Shown here piece by piece: positions 29,810 to 37,165 of a stretch of 40,886 nt of DNA (positions within the stretch are counted from its first letter, which is position 1; each line of letters starts with the position of its first letter). The notes below the pieces were generated by a model. That model saw only the letters and a program-made list of their open reading frames with translations. It was not told where the DNA came from and made no database searches. This DNA is from Streptomyces acidicola. Lineage in GTDB: Bacteria; Actinomycetota; Actinomycetes; Streptomycetales; Streptomycetaceae. Location: NCBI RefSeq assembly GCF_009377235.1, contig NZ_VMNX01000067.1, forward strand, positions 1 to 40,886. Direction: 5' to 3'. The translations under genes were made by a program, and so were the position numbers.

Positions 29810-30801
29810 CGGACGACGCGGAACCGAGGGGAGAGCGACCGATGGCCGAGGAGGAACTGCTCGCCGAGCGGTTCGAGGAGCACCGAGGTCATCTGCGCGC
29901 GGTGGCCTACCGGATGCTCGGCTCGCTCAGCGAGGCCGACGACGCCGTGCAGGAGGCGTGGCTGCGGCTCAGCCGCTCCGACACGAGCGACGTGCACAGC
30001 CTCGGGGGCTGGCTGACGACCGTGACCGGACGGGTGTGCCTGGACATGCTGCGCTCGCGACGCACCCGGCGCGAGGAGTCCATGGACGCGTACGAGACGT
30101 ATCTGCCCGATCCGGTCGTCCGCTCCCTGGATCGGGTGGACCCCGAGCAGGAGGTGCTCCAGGCGGACGCCGTCGGGCTCGCCCTGCTGGTGGTGATGGA
30201 GACGCTGGAGCCCGCCGAGCGGCTCGCGTTCGTGCTCCACGACATGTTCGTGGTGCCCTTCGACGACATCGCGCCGGTCGTGGACCGTTCCACGGCCGCG
30301 ACCCGGCAGCTCGCGAGCCGCGCCCGGCGCCGCGTGCAGGGTTCCGTGCCCGCCTCGGACCCCGATCTGGTGAGGCAGAGGCAGGTGGTCGACGCCTTCC
30401 TCGCCGCCTCGCGCGGCGGGGACTTCGAGGCGCTGCTGTCGGTGCTCGACCCCGAGGTGGTGCTGCGCGCCGACGCCGGAGCCCTGGCCGTGGGCGCGGC
30501 CGCGTCCAAGCAGGTGCGGGGCAGGCAGCCGGTGGCCGAAGGGGCCTTCATATTCCGGCAGTTGTCGCAGTACGCGCGGCCGGTGCTCGTCAACGGATCG
30601 GTGGGCCTGCTCACGGTCGTCGACGGCACCCCAGTGTCGGTCGCGAGCTTCACGGTGGTGGACGGGAAGATCACCGCGATGCACATCCTGTCGGACCCGG
30701 AGCGACTCGCGCGGCTCGGTCTCACGGCGCTGTACGACGACCGGCCCGCGTCTCCCACCGGGGAGCACCGGGACGGAGGGGTGAGAGCGCTTCGTCGTTA
30801 G
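29806..30801 (+). CDS. ECF sigma factor with SnoaL-like tail (ECF41, SigJ-like)
   Basis: A 331-residue extracytoplasmic-function sigma factor. Region 2 starts near residue 24 (FEEHRGHLRAVAYRMLGS, with DDAVQEAWLRL), region 4 is near 145-190 (PAERLAFVLHDMFVVPFDDIA and a helix-turn-helix), and a SnoaL_2 domain fills residues about 205-315. The YLPDPVV linker resembles the WLPEP motif of ECF41, and LSDPERLARL resembles its C-terminal NPDKL motif. In ECF41 the tail replaces a separate anti-sigma factor, and none is present here. The usual neighbour is a carboxymuconolactone decarboxylase or oxidoreductase; here it is a PIG-L deacetylase, coupled by ATGA. Confidence 0.9.
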   Translation: MTDDAEPRGERPMAEEELLAERFEEHRGHLRAVAYRMLGSLSEADDAVQEAWLRLSRSDTSDVHSLGGWLTTVTGRVCLDMLRSRRTRREESMDAYETYLPDPVVRSLDRVDPEQEVLQADAVGLALLVVMETLEPAERLAFVLHDMFVVPFDDIAPVVDRSTAATRQLASRARRRVQGSVPASDPDLVRQRQVVDAFLAASRGGDFEALLSVLDPEVVLRADAGALAVGAAASKQVRGRQPVAEGAFIFRQLSQYARPVLVNGSVGLLTVVDGTPVSVASFTVVDGKITAMHILSDPERLARLGLTALYDDRPASPTGEHRDGGVRALRR

Positions 30802-30811
30802 GCTGAACCGT

Positions 30812-31642
30812 ATGGAACAGACAAGCGCCGACCGCCCCCTGGACCTGCGAGCCGACTGCTCCCGGTGCTTCGGGCTGTGCTGTGTGGCCCTGGCCTTCGC
30901 CCACTCGGCGGACTTCGCCGTCGACAAGGCGGCCGGCGAGCCGTGCGCCAACCTCCGGGAGGACTTCCGCTGCGGCATCCACACCGAGTTGCGGCAGAAG
31001 GGCTTCACCGGCTGCACGGTCTACGACTGCTTCGGCGCCGGACAGAAAGTCTCCCAGGTCACCTTCGGCGGGCGGGACTGGAGGACGGGATCGCGTGCGG
31101 ACGCGCGGCGGATGTTCGACGTGTTTCCTGTCGTACGCCAACTCCACGAGCTGCTCCGGTACTTGGCGGAGGCTCTGACTCTGACCGCCGCCCGTGAGGT
31201 CCACGCGGACATACGCGCCCTGCTCGCCGAGACCGAACGGCTCACCCTCGGAACCCCGCAGGAGCTGGGGGAGTTGGACGTCCCCGCGCACCGGCAGCGC
31301 GTCAACGTCTCGCTGCTGCGGGCGAGCGAGCTGATGAGGGCGGGTGCGGGGCGACGGAAGCAGCGCCGGGGCGCCGATCTGATCGGAGCCCGTCTGAGGG
31401 GCGCCGACCTCCGCAAGGCCGACCTGCGCGGTGCGTACCTCATCGCCGCCGATCTGACGGGGGCCGACCTGCGGGGTGCGGACCTGATCGGCGCCGATCT
31501 GAGGGACGCCGACCTCACCGACGCCGACCTGACCGGCGCCTTCTTCCTCACCCAGCCCCAGCTCGATTCGGCCCGGGGGAGCGCCGGGGCGAGGCTGCCG
31601 GGGACGGTCACCCGCCCTGCTCACTGGACAGCGGGGTCCTGA
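30812..31642 (+). CDS. Cys-cluster and pentapeptide-repeat protein
   Basis: A 276-residue protein in two parts. Residues about 15-75 are rich in cysteine, beginning CSRCFGLCC, with further Cys near FRCGIH and CTVYDC; this recalls the CxxCxxCC metal-chelating families. After a helical middle, residues about 185-250 form pentapeptide repeats of the A(D/N)LXX type (GADLRGADLIGADL), expected to fold as a right-handed quadrilateral helix. Repeat proteins of this kind can mimic DNA or mediate contacts, but no activity can be assigned. The ATG at 30812 has no ribosome site; TAGGCT ends 7 bases upstream, so it is probably leaderless. Confidence 0.85.
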   Translation: MEQTSADRPLDLRADCSRCFGLCCVALAFAHSADFAVDKAAGEPCANLREDFRCGIHTELRQKGFTGCTVYDCFGAGQKVSQVTFGGRDWRTGSRADARRMFDVFPVVRQLHELLRYLAEALTLTAAREVHADIRALLAETERLTLGTPQELGELDVPAHRQRVNVSLLRASELMRAGAGRRKQRRGADLIGARLRGADLRKADLRGAYLIAADLTGADLRGADLIGADLRDADLTDADLTGAFFLTQPQLDSARGSAGARLPGTVTRPAHWTAGS

Positions 31643-31693
31643 CACGGGTGTCGGCCGCGTGGAGCGGACCGCTCGCGGTGTGCCGGGAGACGG

Positions 31694-31722
31694 TTGGCGT
31701 ACACCCCGATCTCCGATAGGTT
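31694..31722 (+). promoter_or_regulatory. Promoter of the DUF2470 gene
   Basis: TTGGCG (31694-31699) and TAGGTT (31717-31722) are 17 bases apart; the iron box starts in the last two bases of the -10. Confidence 0.5.
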
Positions 31723-31739
31723 AGGCAAGGCTTGCCTAA
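31721..31739. promoter_or_regulatory. Iron box (DmdR/IdeR/DtxR operator)
   Basis: TTAGGCAAGGCTTGCCTAA is a perfect 19-base palindrome matching the actinobacterial iron-box form TTAGG...CCTAA. It overlaps the end of the -10 box and the start site, so iron-loaded DmdR should shut the gene off. The ribosome site GGAGG (31741-31745) follows immediately. Confidence 0.85.
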
Positions 31740-31750
31740 GGGAGGTTGGG

Positions 31751-32476
31751 ATGGCTGACGGTCAGACCTGGACGGCCGCACCCGCCGCGGCCGAGCGCGC
31801 CCGCTCGGTGCTCGCCGCGGCGTGGTCCTGCGCGGTGACCGCGGAAGGCGGACGCGAGGAGTTCGTCGGCGCGCACACCGTGGCAGAGGACGGCCGTGTG
31901 CTGCTGCACGTGCCGGAGGACAGCAGGCTCGCCGCGGCCGCCGTCTGCGCCCCGCGCGGCGAGCCCTCCGCGGTGCTGGAGTTCGCCGACGTGGCGCCCG
32001 TGGCCATGCGGGGCCGTATCCGTGCCCGGCTCTGGATGGCCGGCTGGTTCGCCCCCGAGGACGGGCGGCTCGCGTTCCGGCCCACGCGGGTCGTGCTCCG
32101 CCCGTCGACCGGAGCGGTCGTCGTCGACCTCGACGAGTACGCCGCCGCCACGCCCGACCCGCTCGCCACGGCCGAGTTCCACCTGCTCACCCACCTCGCC
32201 GAAGCCCACCCCGACGCGGTCGAGCGGCTCACTCGCCTCGTCGACCCCGACAGCCTGCAGGGCGCCGTCCGCGTCCAGCCGCTGGCCGTCGACCGGCACG
32301 GCATCACCCTGCGCATCGAGCGGGCCCGCGACAACGGCGACGTGCGCCTGACCTTCCACCGGCCCGCCGACGACCTGGCGCAGCTCACCGAGCGCATGCA
32401 CATGCTGCTCGCCCAGGCCGGCGCCGCTCGCCGCCCCCGCGCGCTACAGCGGCAGCACACAGACGGCGACGGGTGA
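31751..32476 (+). CDS. Iron-regulated DUF2470 / HugZ-like protein
   Basis: A 241-residue protein with a PNPOx-like split barrel (residues about 10-130: AHTVAEDGRVLLHVPEDS to LRPSTGAVVVDLDEY) and a C-terminal DUF2470 domain (about 140-225: AEFHLLTHLAEAHPDAVERL, DRHGITLRI). HugZ-type haem oxygenases share this arrangement, so haem handling is plausible but unproven; I cannot point to the haem-ligand His with confidence. The longer frame from 31694 would run through the promoter and iron box; ATG 31751 with GGAGG is correct. The 3-prime end overlaps the convergent lactonase gene by 33 bases. Confidence 0.87.
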   Translation: MADGQTWTAAPAAAERARSVLAAAWSCAVTAEGGREEFVGAHTVAEDGRVLLHVPEDSRLAAAAVCAPRGEPSAVLEFADVAPVAMRGRIRARLWMAGWFAPEDGRLAFRPTRVVLRPSTGAVVVDLDEYAAATPDPLATAEFHLLTHLAEAHPDAVERLTRLVDPDSLQGAVRVQPLAVDRHGITLRIERARDNGDVRLTFHRPADDLAQLTERMHMLLAQAGAARRPRALQRQHTDGDG

Positions 32477-33721
32477 CGCGAACGGCTCTCCCGCGCGCCG
32501 GAGCCCACCGCTCTCGCGGTCCACGTGGAAGACACTGACCGCGTTCGACCGCTGGAGCGAGGCGAACAGCAGCGTCCCGTCGGGCGAGAACGCGATCTGA
32601 CGCGGGAAGTCCCCGCCCACCGGCACCGTGTCCAACAGTTTCAGCCGCGCCCCGCCCGCCTCGACCGCGTAGCGCGTCAGGCTGTCGTGGCCGCGATTGG
32701 CGAGATAGGCGTACGACCCGTCCGCCGTCACCAGGAGCTGTGCGGGATAGTTCGTGCCGGAACCCGTCCCCGTGGACTGCGGCTCACCCGGGGTCAGCCG
32801 GCCACTGCCCGGGTCGTAGCCGCACACCACGACCGTGTTGTCGAGCTCGCCCGCGAGGTACGCGTGGCGGCCCCCCGGGTGGAACGTCAGATGCCGGGGC
32901 CCGGCGCCCGGCCGCGTCCGCGCCCGCGAGACCTCCGTGAGCGTGCCCTTCGCCTCGTCGAGCCGGTACGTGTACACGGTGTCCGTGCCGAGGTCCACGG
33001 CGAGGACATGGCCGCCGTCGGGGCTGGTGACGATCTGGTGCGCGTGCGGGCCCTCCTGCCCCGGTCCGGGCGCCGGACTGTCGTGCACGACGCGGTCCGT
33101 GCGCTCGCCGAGCGCACCCGAACCGTCGATGGGGTGCACGGCCACACTGCCCGAGCCGTAGTCGGCACTCAGCAGCCAGCGCCCGCTCGGGTGCACCGAC
33201 AGATGGCAGGGGGCCGCGCCACCGGTGCTCCGGGTGCCGAGGACATGGTGGTCGGAGAGCCGTACGGCGGTCACGGTGCCCTCGGTCCGCTCATTGACGG
33301 CGTACAGCGTGCGGCCGTCCGGATGCGCCGCGAGGTACGACGGATCGGCGACACCGGTGATGGTCTGCCCGCCCTTGATGCCGCCGGTCCGCGCGTCGTA
33401 CGTCGCCACGCGGATGCCGTCGCCGCCCCCCTCGGCCGAGGTGTACGTACCGATGTAGAGCGGGTGCGGGCCCGTGGGGCGAGGGGAGGGAGCGGTGCTC
33501 TGCGCGGAAGGGGACACGGAGGCGCCCGGCGTGGCAGGCGCGGCGCCGTCGGTCGCGGTGGTGGACCCGGAGCATCCCGCCAGCGACACCGGGACGGCCG
33601 ACGCCGTGACCGCAGTCAGGAAACGGCGCCTGGTCCATTCGCGTCGGTCCCGCACCGGTTCACTCGTCACTGGCCGCACCTCGGTCCCTCGGTCGTCGTC
33701 CTGTCCGTGATCCACTTTCAC
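32444..33721 (-). CDS. Tat-exported lipoprotein, lactonase-type seven-bladed propeller
   Basis: A 425-residue protein with a twin-arginine leader (EWTRRRFLTAV) and a lipobox (SLAGC, Cys near residue 50), so it should be folded, exported and lipid-anchored. After an Ala/Ser/Thr/Pro-rich tether, residues about 85-425 match the lactonase propeller family (PF10282): LYIGTYTSAEGGGDGI, HPDGRTLYAVNE, HPSGRWLLSADYGSGS, GPRHLTFHPGGRHAYLAGE. Members include 6-phosphogluconolactonase, but an exported form probably acts on other lactones or binds ligands. It starts at GTG 33721 after GGAGGT. The promoter is at 33781-33809. Its end overlaps the DUF2470 gene tail to tail. Confidence 0.88.
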   Translation of the reverse strand: MKVDHGQDDDRGTEVRPVTSEPVRDRREWTRRRFLTAVTASAVPVSLAGCSGSTTATDGAAPATPGASVSPSAQSTAPSPRPTGPHPLYIGTYTSAEGGGDGIRVATYDARTGGIKGGQTITGVADPSYLAAHPDGRTLYAVNERTEGTVTAVRLSDHHVLGTRSTGGAAPCHLSVHPSGRWLLSADYGSGSVAVHPIDGSGALGERTDRVVHDSPAPGPGQEGPHAHQIVTSPDGGHVLAVDLGTDTVYTYRLDEAKGTLTEVSRARTRPGAGPRHLTFHPGGRHAYLAGELDNTVVVCGYDPGSGRLTPGEPQSTGTGSGTNYPAQLLVTADGSYAYLANRGHDSLTRYAVEAGGARLKLLDTVPVGGDFPRQIAFSPDGTLLFASLQRSNAVSVFHVDRESGGLRRAGEPFASPVAVCVLPL

Positions 33722-33780
33722 CCGCGAGACCTCCGAAGCGCAAAAGCATCACTCCGTAACGCATCTGGTACGCTCAGTGC

Positions 33781-33809
33781 ATTATCGGGGGCGATAGTCA
33801 AGTCCCCAA
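33781..33809 (-). promoter_or_regulatory. Promoter of the lactonase gene
   Basis: On the minus strand TTGGGG (33809-33804) and GATAAT (33786-33781) are 17 bases apart; the -10 matches the consensus at five of six positions. Confidence 0.45.
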
Positions 33810-33860
33810 CAACTCGAGCGAGTCCTGTACTTGCTCCGGCGGCCGGAAGGGTCGTCGCTG

Positions 33861-33927
33861 GACAGGCATGACCTGTCAAACTCCCCGGAGCGATCCAGGG
33901 GAGAATCTCCCGGATTCATGTGGGAGA
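33861..33927 (-). terminator. Ladder of hairpins after the 33933-35003 gene
   Basis: GACAGG/CCTGTC (33861-33866, 33872-33877) makes one hairpin. A second set of arms alternates: CTCCCC (33881-33886), GGGGAG (33898-33903), TCTCCC (33906-33911) and GGGAGA (33922-33927), so neighbouring arms can pair only one way at a time. It lies just past the stop of the minus-strand hypothetical gene. Confidence 0.45.
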
Positions 33928-33932
33928 GAACT

Positions 33933-35003
33933 TCAACAGTCGCCGTCCCCGACAGGCTTGCCCAACGCGCCCCCCAGCGGTTTCACCTGGTGGGGCGAGG
34001 GCTCCTGCCAGGGCTCGTGGTCGTCGCCGAGCCAGTCGCCGACCGGCCGCACGGAGCTCAGCGCGTCGCTGGGCGCGAGGTCGTGGGCGTCCTGGTCGTA
34101 GTAGTCGAACCACGGCAGCCCGGCCCGGGTGTACGCCGCCCGGTCCACGGGCGACGGCGGGGGCGCCTCCCCGGTGATACGGCGCCACTCCGGCGGCGTC
34201 ACCAGGTGTACGAAGACGCGCCCGGCGGGCGCCTCGACCCAGCTGCCGCGCGGCCACACGTCCTGGTGGACCTCCTGGCGCATCGAGCCGCCGACACCGA
34301 GCCCCATCGCGGCGGGTGCGCGGGGCGGGCCGGCGGGAGCACCGCCCTGCGCGGCGCCCGGCGCGGCACCGGGCGCGGGCGGGGCCGCCATGGGAAACGC
34401 CGCGCCGTAGCCTCCAGTCGGCCTCGCCGACCGCACGACGGCCCGGTCCTCGGCGATCCGCCGCTGCGCCTCGCGCCACTCGGCCAGCTGCTCGCCGTTC
34501 AGCGGGAACGACTGCAGCTGTACGCCACCCCACACCTCCTCGCCGGTGACCTGGCCCTCGACCGTGGCACCCAGGCCCAGCGGGACGGCCACGAACTGGC
34601 GGACCGTGCCCTTCCCCGAGTTGATGCCGTCCAGCCACGGCTGTCGGGGCAGCACCACATAGTTCTGCGGATCACGACCGAGCCGGTCGCTCCACGGCTC
34701 GCCGGAGACCGCGCACACCTTGCCGACGCCCACCTGGAACGCGGCCGGCTCCGTCGTGCCCCCGAAGTGCAGCCACATCGCCTCGCGCAGGTACACCGGC
34801 AGCATCACCCCGCCACGCGCCCGCATCGGCTCGGGTGCCGTGTCCGGGTAGTCCTCGACGCGGCGGACCGGGAAGTCGCCGAGCCCCGGAGGCAGCGGGT
34901 GCGTGCCCGTCTCGGGCAACCGCAGGGTCCGTTTGAACCGCACCTGGACACCTCCCGGCAGGTGCAGTGTGGTGCCGTCGATCCGCACGGTGCCGTCGGC
35001 CAT
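33933..35003 (-). CDS. Conserved-looking hypothetical protein with Pro/Ala-rich linker
   Basis: A 356-residue protein that I do not assign to a family. Residues about 1-185 form a beta-rich N-terminal part (MADGTVRIDGTTLHLPGGVQ, VMLPVYLREAMWLHFGG, GRDPQNYVVLPRQPWLDG). A linker of Pro, Ala and Gly follows (about 205-240), then a C-terminal part rich in Trp, Pro and Asp (MRQEVHQDVWPRGSW, PWFDYYDQDAHDL). There is no signal peptide or membrane segment. GC-rich coding and a GAGGGGG ribosome site before ATG 35003 support a real gene. It follows the exporter-like gene by 60 bases on the same strand, so they may be co-transcribed. Confidence 0.8.
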   Translation of the reverse strand: MADGTVRIDGTTLHLPGGVQVRFKRTLRLPETGTHPLPPGLGDFPVRRVEDYPDTAPEPMRARGGVMLPVYLREAMWLHFGGTTEPAAFQVGVGKVCAVSGEPWSDRLGRDPQNYVVLPRQPWLDGINSGKGTVRQFVAVPLGLGATVEGQVTGEEVWGGVQLQSFPLNGEQLAEWREAQRRIAEDRAVVRSARPTGGYGAAFPMAAPPAPGAAPGAAQGGAPAGPPRAPAAMGLGVGGSMRQEVHQDVWPRGSWVEAPAGRVFVHLVTPPEWRRITGEAPPPSPVDRAAYTRAGLPWFDYYDQDAHDLAPSDALSSVRPVGDWLGDDHEPWQEPSPHQVKPLGGALGKPVGDGDC

Positions 35004-35063
35004 TCCGTACGCCCCCTCGCTGTGGTGCGGTGTCGCGTCGTCGCCGTGTACGACGCCCGATCG

Positions 35064-36320
35064 TCACTTGGCACGCCGGACGAGCACCACCCGGTTCCGC
35101 AGGCGCGTGCGGACGTGGTGCAGCCGGTCGCGCAGGCGGGTGAGGCGGGGGCTGCGCTCGCGTTCCTCGCGGGAGACGCGGTCGAGTTCCTCCAGCAGAC
35201 GGCGGGAGCGGTGCTCGGTGTCCAGCTCGTCCAGGATGCGGTTGACCTCGGTGAGGACGGCCCCGCGCAGCTGCCACTGGCGGGCGTCCCGCTGCACGTC
35301 CTCCAGCAGCAGCTGGGCCAGCTTGTCGCGGGTCGCGGCCGCCGTGGCCAGCTCGGCGGCGAGCCGGGACTCGGCGGACTCGGCGTTGCTGCTGACGTCG
35401 GTGGTGACCAGCACCGCGAAGCTGACGACCGCGTCCGCGATCTCCGCGAGGAGCTGTTCGAGGACCGCCCCCGTCGCGGGCTCGAACAGCGGCTCGGGCT
35501 CCCGCTCCCGGGCGAGATCGGTGAGGGTGCGGGCGATGACCCGCAGGACCACCGTGCAGATCTCCAGCGTGTCGAGGCCCGTGCGCAGCACGACCCGGTG
35601 CAGCAGCCCCTCCCGAACCCGCGGGTTGAGCTTCAGGCTGTCCTCGGCCTGCCGGAGGGACGCGTCCACCTCGACGATGTCGTGGTCGAGCTGACGGGCC
35701 TCGTGGAGCTGGGCGGCGGCCTGCACGAAGGGAGTGCGGCCGGCGGCCTCCTCGCCGACGCGCAGCATCAACTGCCGCATCCGGCGCGCCATGTCCTCGA
35801 TGGACTCACCGGCCGTCTTCACCCACACCGGGGGAGCGAGGACGAGGTTGAAGACGAGTCCCACGGCGGCACCGATCAGCGTCTCCAGCACCCGCGTCCA
35901 GGCCGTGCCCCCGACCTGGGTGACGCCGAGCACGAGCATGGCGCTGATCGCCACCTCGGGCACGAACTCGCTGACCCGCACGAGATGCCCGACGGCGAGC
36001 GAGGCGAGGATGATCAGCGCGAGGCTCCACCAGGTGAGCCCCACCAGAAGGCTGAACAGGATGGCGATGACGACGCCGGCCACCACCGCGTTCACACGGC
36101 GGATGCCGGTCTTGAGCGTGGCGTAGAGGGTGACCTGCACGACGAGTAGCGCGGTCAGCGGGGCCGTCAGGGGCGCCGCCTCGGGGCTCAGCCGCAGTGC
36201 GACCACATACGCCAGCGTCGCGGCCGCCGACGACCGCACCGACTGCACGACAATGGGGTCCTGGCGCCACTTCGTCATCTGTGGGCCGACCACGGCCCAC
36301 GCACCACGTACGTCTCGCAT
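35064..36320 (-). CDS. Aromatic acid exporter-like (FUSC/ArAE) membrane protein
   Basis: A 418-residue protein with a membrane half (residues about 25-165, five or six hydrophobic segments such as APLTALLVVQVTLYATL, NAVVAGVVIAILFSLLVGL and AISAMLVLGVTQVGG) and a long helical cytoplasmic half (about 170-418). The VRSSAAATLAYVVAL start, GIRRVNAVVAG and the ETLIGAAVGLVFNLVLAPP segment are typical of the ArAE/FUSC superfamily, whose members export aromatic acids; the substrate here is unknown. ATG 36320 has only a weak ribosome site, with GGGAA 12 bases upstream. A 19-base palindrome lies 44 bases upstream. Confidence 0.82.
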   Translation of the reverse strand: MRDVRGAWAVVGPQMTKWRQDPIVVQSVRSSAAATLAYVVALRLSPEAAPLTAPLTALLVVQVTLYATLKTGIRRVNAVVAGVVIAILFSLLVGLTWWSLALIILASLAVGHLVRVSEFVPEVAISAMLVLGVTQVGGTAWTRVLETLIGAAVGLVFNLVLAPPVWVKTAGESIEDMARRMRQLMLRVGEEAAGRTPFVQAAAQLHEARQLDHDIVEVDASLRQAEDSLKLNPRVREGLLHRVVLRTGLDTLEICTVVLRVIARTLTDLAREREPEPLFEPATGAVLEQLLAEIADAVVSFAVLVTTDVSSNAESAESRLAAELATAAATRDKLAQLLLEDVQRDARQWQLRGAVLTEVNRILDELDTEHRSRRLLEELDRVSREERERSPRLTRLRDRLHHVRTRLRNRVVLVRRAK

Positions 36321-36363
36321 CCTTGGGCTGTTCCCCTTCTGCCGCTGCCCGGAACGTTTCTGC

Positions 36364-36382
36364 GCGGACGTTGATCGTCCGC
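36364..36382 (-). promoter_or_regulatory. Palindrome upstream of the exporter-like gene
   Basis: GCGGACGTTGATCGTCCGC has perfect 7-base arms around TTGAT. It lies 44 bases upstream of the exporter-like start, a suitable place for a TetR- or MarR-type operator, or it may be a leader hairpin. No regulator gene is adjacent. Confidence 0.35.
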
Positions 36383-36451
36383 TTGGGAGAGTAGGCCGTA
36401 CCTGCCGGTCATGAGCGGAGACGCCAAGGGGTGAGATGAGGAGGGGGAGGA

Positions 36452-36475
36452 GGGGGCGGATGGCCTCCCGCCCCC
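36452..36475 (-). terminator. Terminator of the FBP gene
   Basis: GGGGGCGG (36452-36459) pairs with CCGCCCCC (36468-36475), 3 bases beyond the stop codon on the minus strand. Confidence 0.6.
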
Positions 36476-36478
36476 GGC

Positions 36479-36973
36479 TCACTCGTGCAACTTCCGCAGG
36501 AACGAGGACAGATTGCCCACCGTCCGCGCGATCTGTTCTTCCTGCGTGAGGGTCTCCTCGAAACGACCCCCTGACTCGGGGACCTTCTTGCCGCGTACGT
36601 AGAGGGAGCAGGCGAGGTCGGCGCACATGTACACCCCCACCGAGTTGCCCTCCCGCCCGGCCGCGCCCGCCTTGCGTGCCGTCATCAGGGAGACACCGCT
36701 GCCCGGGTGCGTGGTCAGGCACACCGAACACAGGCTCCGGTGCAGGAGACCGCGCCGGACGGACGGGAAACGCAACGCGACGCCGACCAGATCGCCGCCG
36801 TGCTCGGCCACGAGATAGCTCCGGTCGGGTGCGCCGGGGTCACGCCAGCCGAGGAAGTCCAGATCGTCCCAGGGGCGCCGGTCGAGATCACGGGGTAGCG
36901 CGAGCCGTTTCGCCTCTCCCTTGGTGCAGTTGACGAACGAGGTGCGGATGTCCTGCTCGGTGAGTGACCTCAT
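36479..36973 (-). CDS. FBP domain (elongation factor G-binding-like) zinc-finger protein
   Basis: A 164-residue protein with the FBP-type treble-clef zinc finger: CSVC near residue 80, then HPGSGVSLMTARKAG and the second pair in MCADLACSLYVRG. FBP-like proteins bind elongation factor G and, in staphylococci (FusB/FusC), give fusidic acid resistance; actinobacterial ones are widespread and mostly unstudied. The N-terminus (MRSLTEQDIRTSFVNCTKGEA) is typical. ATG 36973 follows AGGAGG; an upstream in-frame ATG at 37018 lacks a site. It is divergent from the kinase-like gene. The 36974-37165 spacer has a CCTAG-GGGTA-CTAGG repeat at 37021-37035. Confidence 0.85.
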   Translation of the reverse strand: MRSLTEQDIRTSFVNCTKGEAKRLALPRDLDRRPWDDLDFLGWRDPGAPDRSYLVAEHGGDLVGVALRFPSVRRGLLHRSLCSVCLTTHPGSGVSLMTARKAGAAGREGNSVGVYMCADLACSLYVRGKKVPESGGRFEETLTQEEQIARTVGNLSSFLRKLHE

Positions 36974-37020
36974 GGGGAGCCTCCTGGGGAAGGTGGGAGA
37001 GAAGTCAGACAGATCCAAAA

Positions 37021-37035
37021 CCTAGGGGTACTAGG
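37021..37035. promoter_or_regulatory. Short inverted repeat in the FBP/APH divergent spacer
   Basis: CCTAG, GGGTA, CCTAG complement (CTAGG) form a 5-base inverted repeat between the two divergent genes. CTAG is rare in high-GC DNA, so two copies 10 bases apart stand out. It may be an operator; support is slight. Confidence 0.3.
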
Positions 37036-37165
37036 CTGTGAGACAGGTTATGTAGGCAGATCGAGGAAAGCCAATGGATTTCGCACCGGACAACCGGTGT
37101 ACGGGCGCACTGCCGACCTGCGAGAGTGTGGGCCGGCGGCGGTATGGACGAGGGGGAAGCGCACG

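Noticed and set aside
33831..36149. 772-codon plus-strand frame opposite the unknown protein and the exporter
   Set aside because: The minus-strand frames have membrane segments and start sites; the plus-strand frame has shadow composition.
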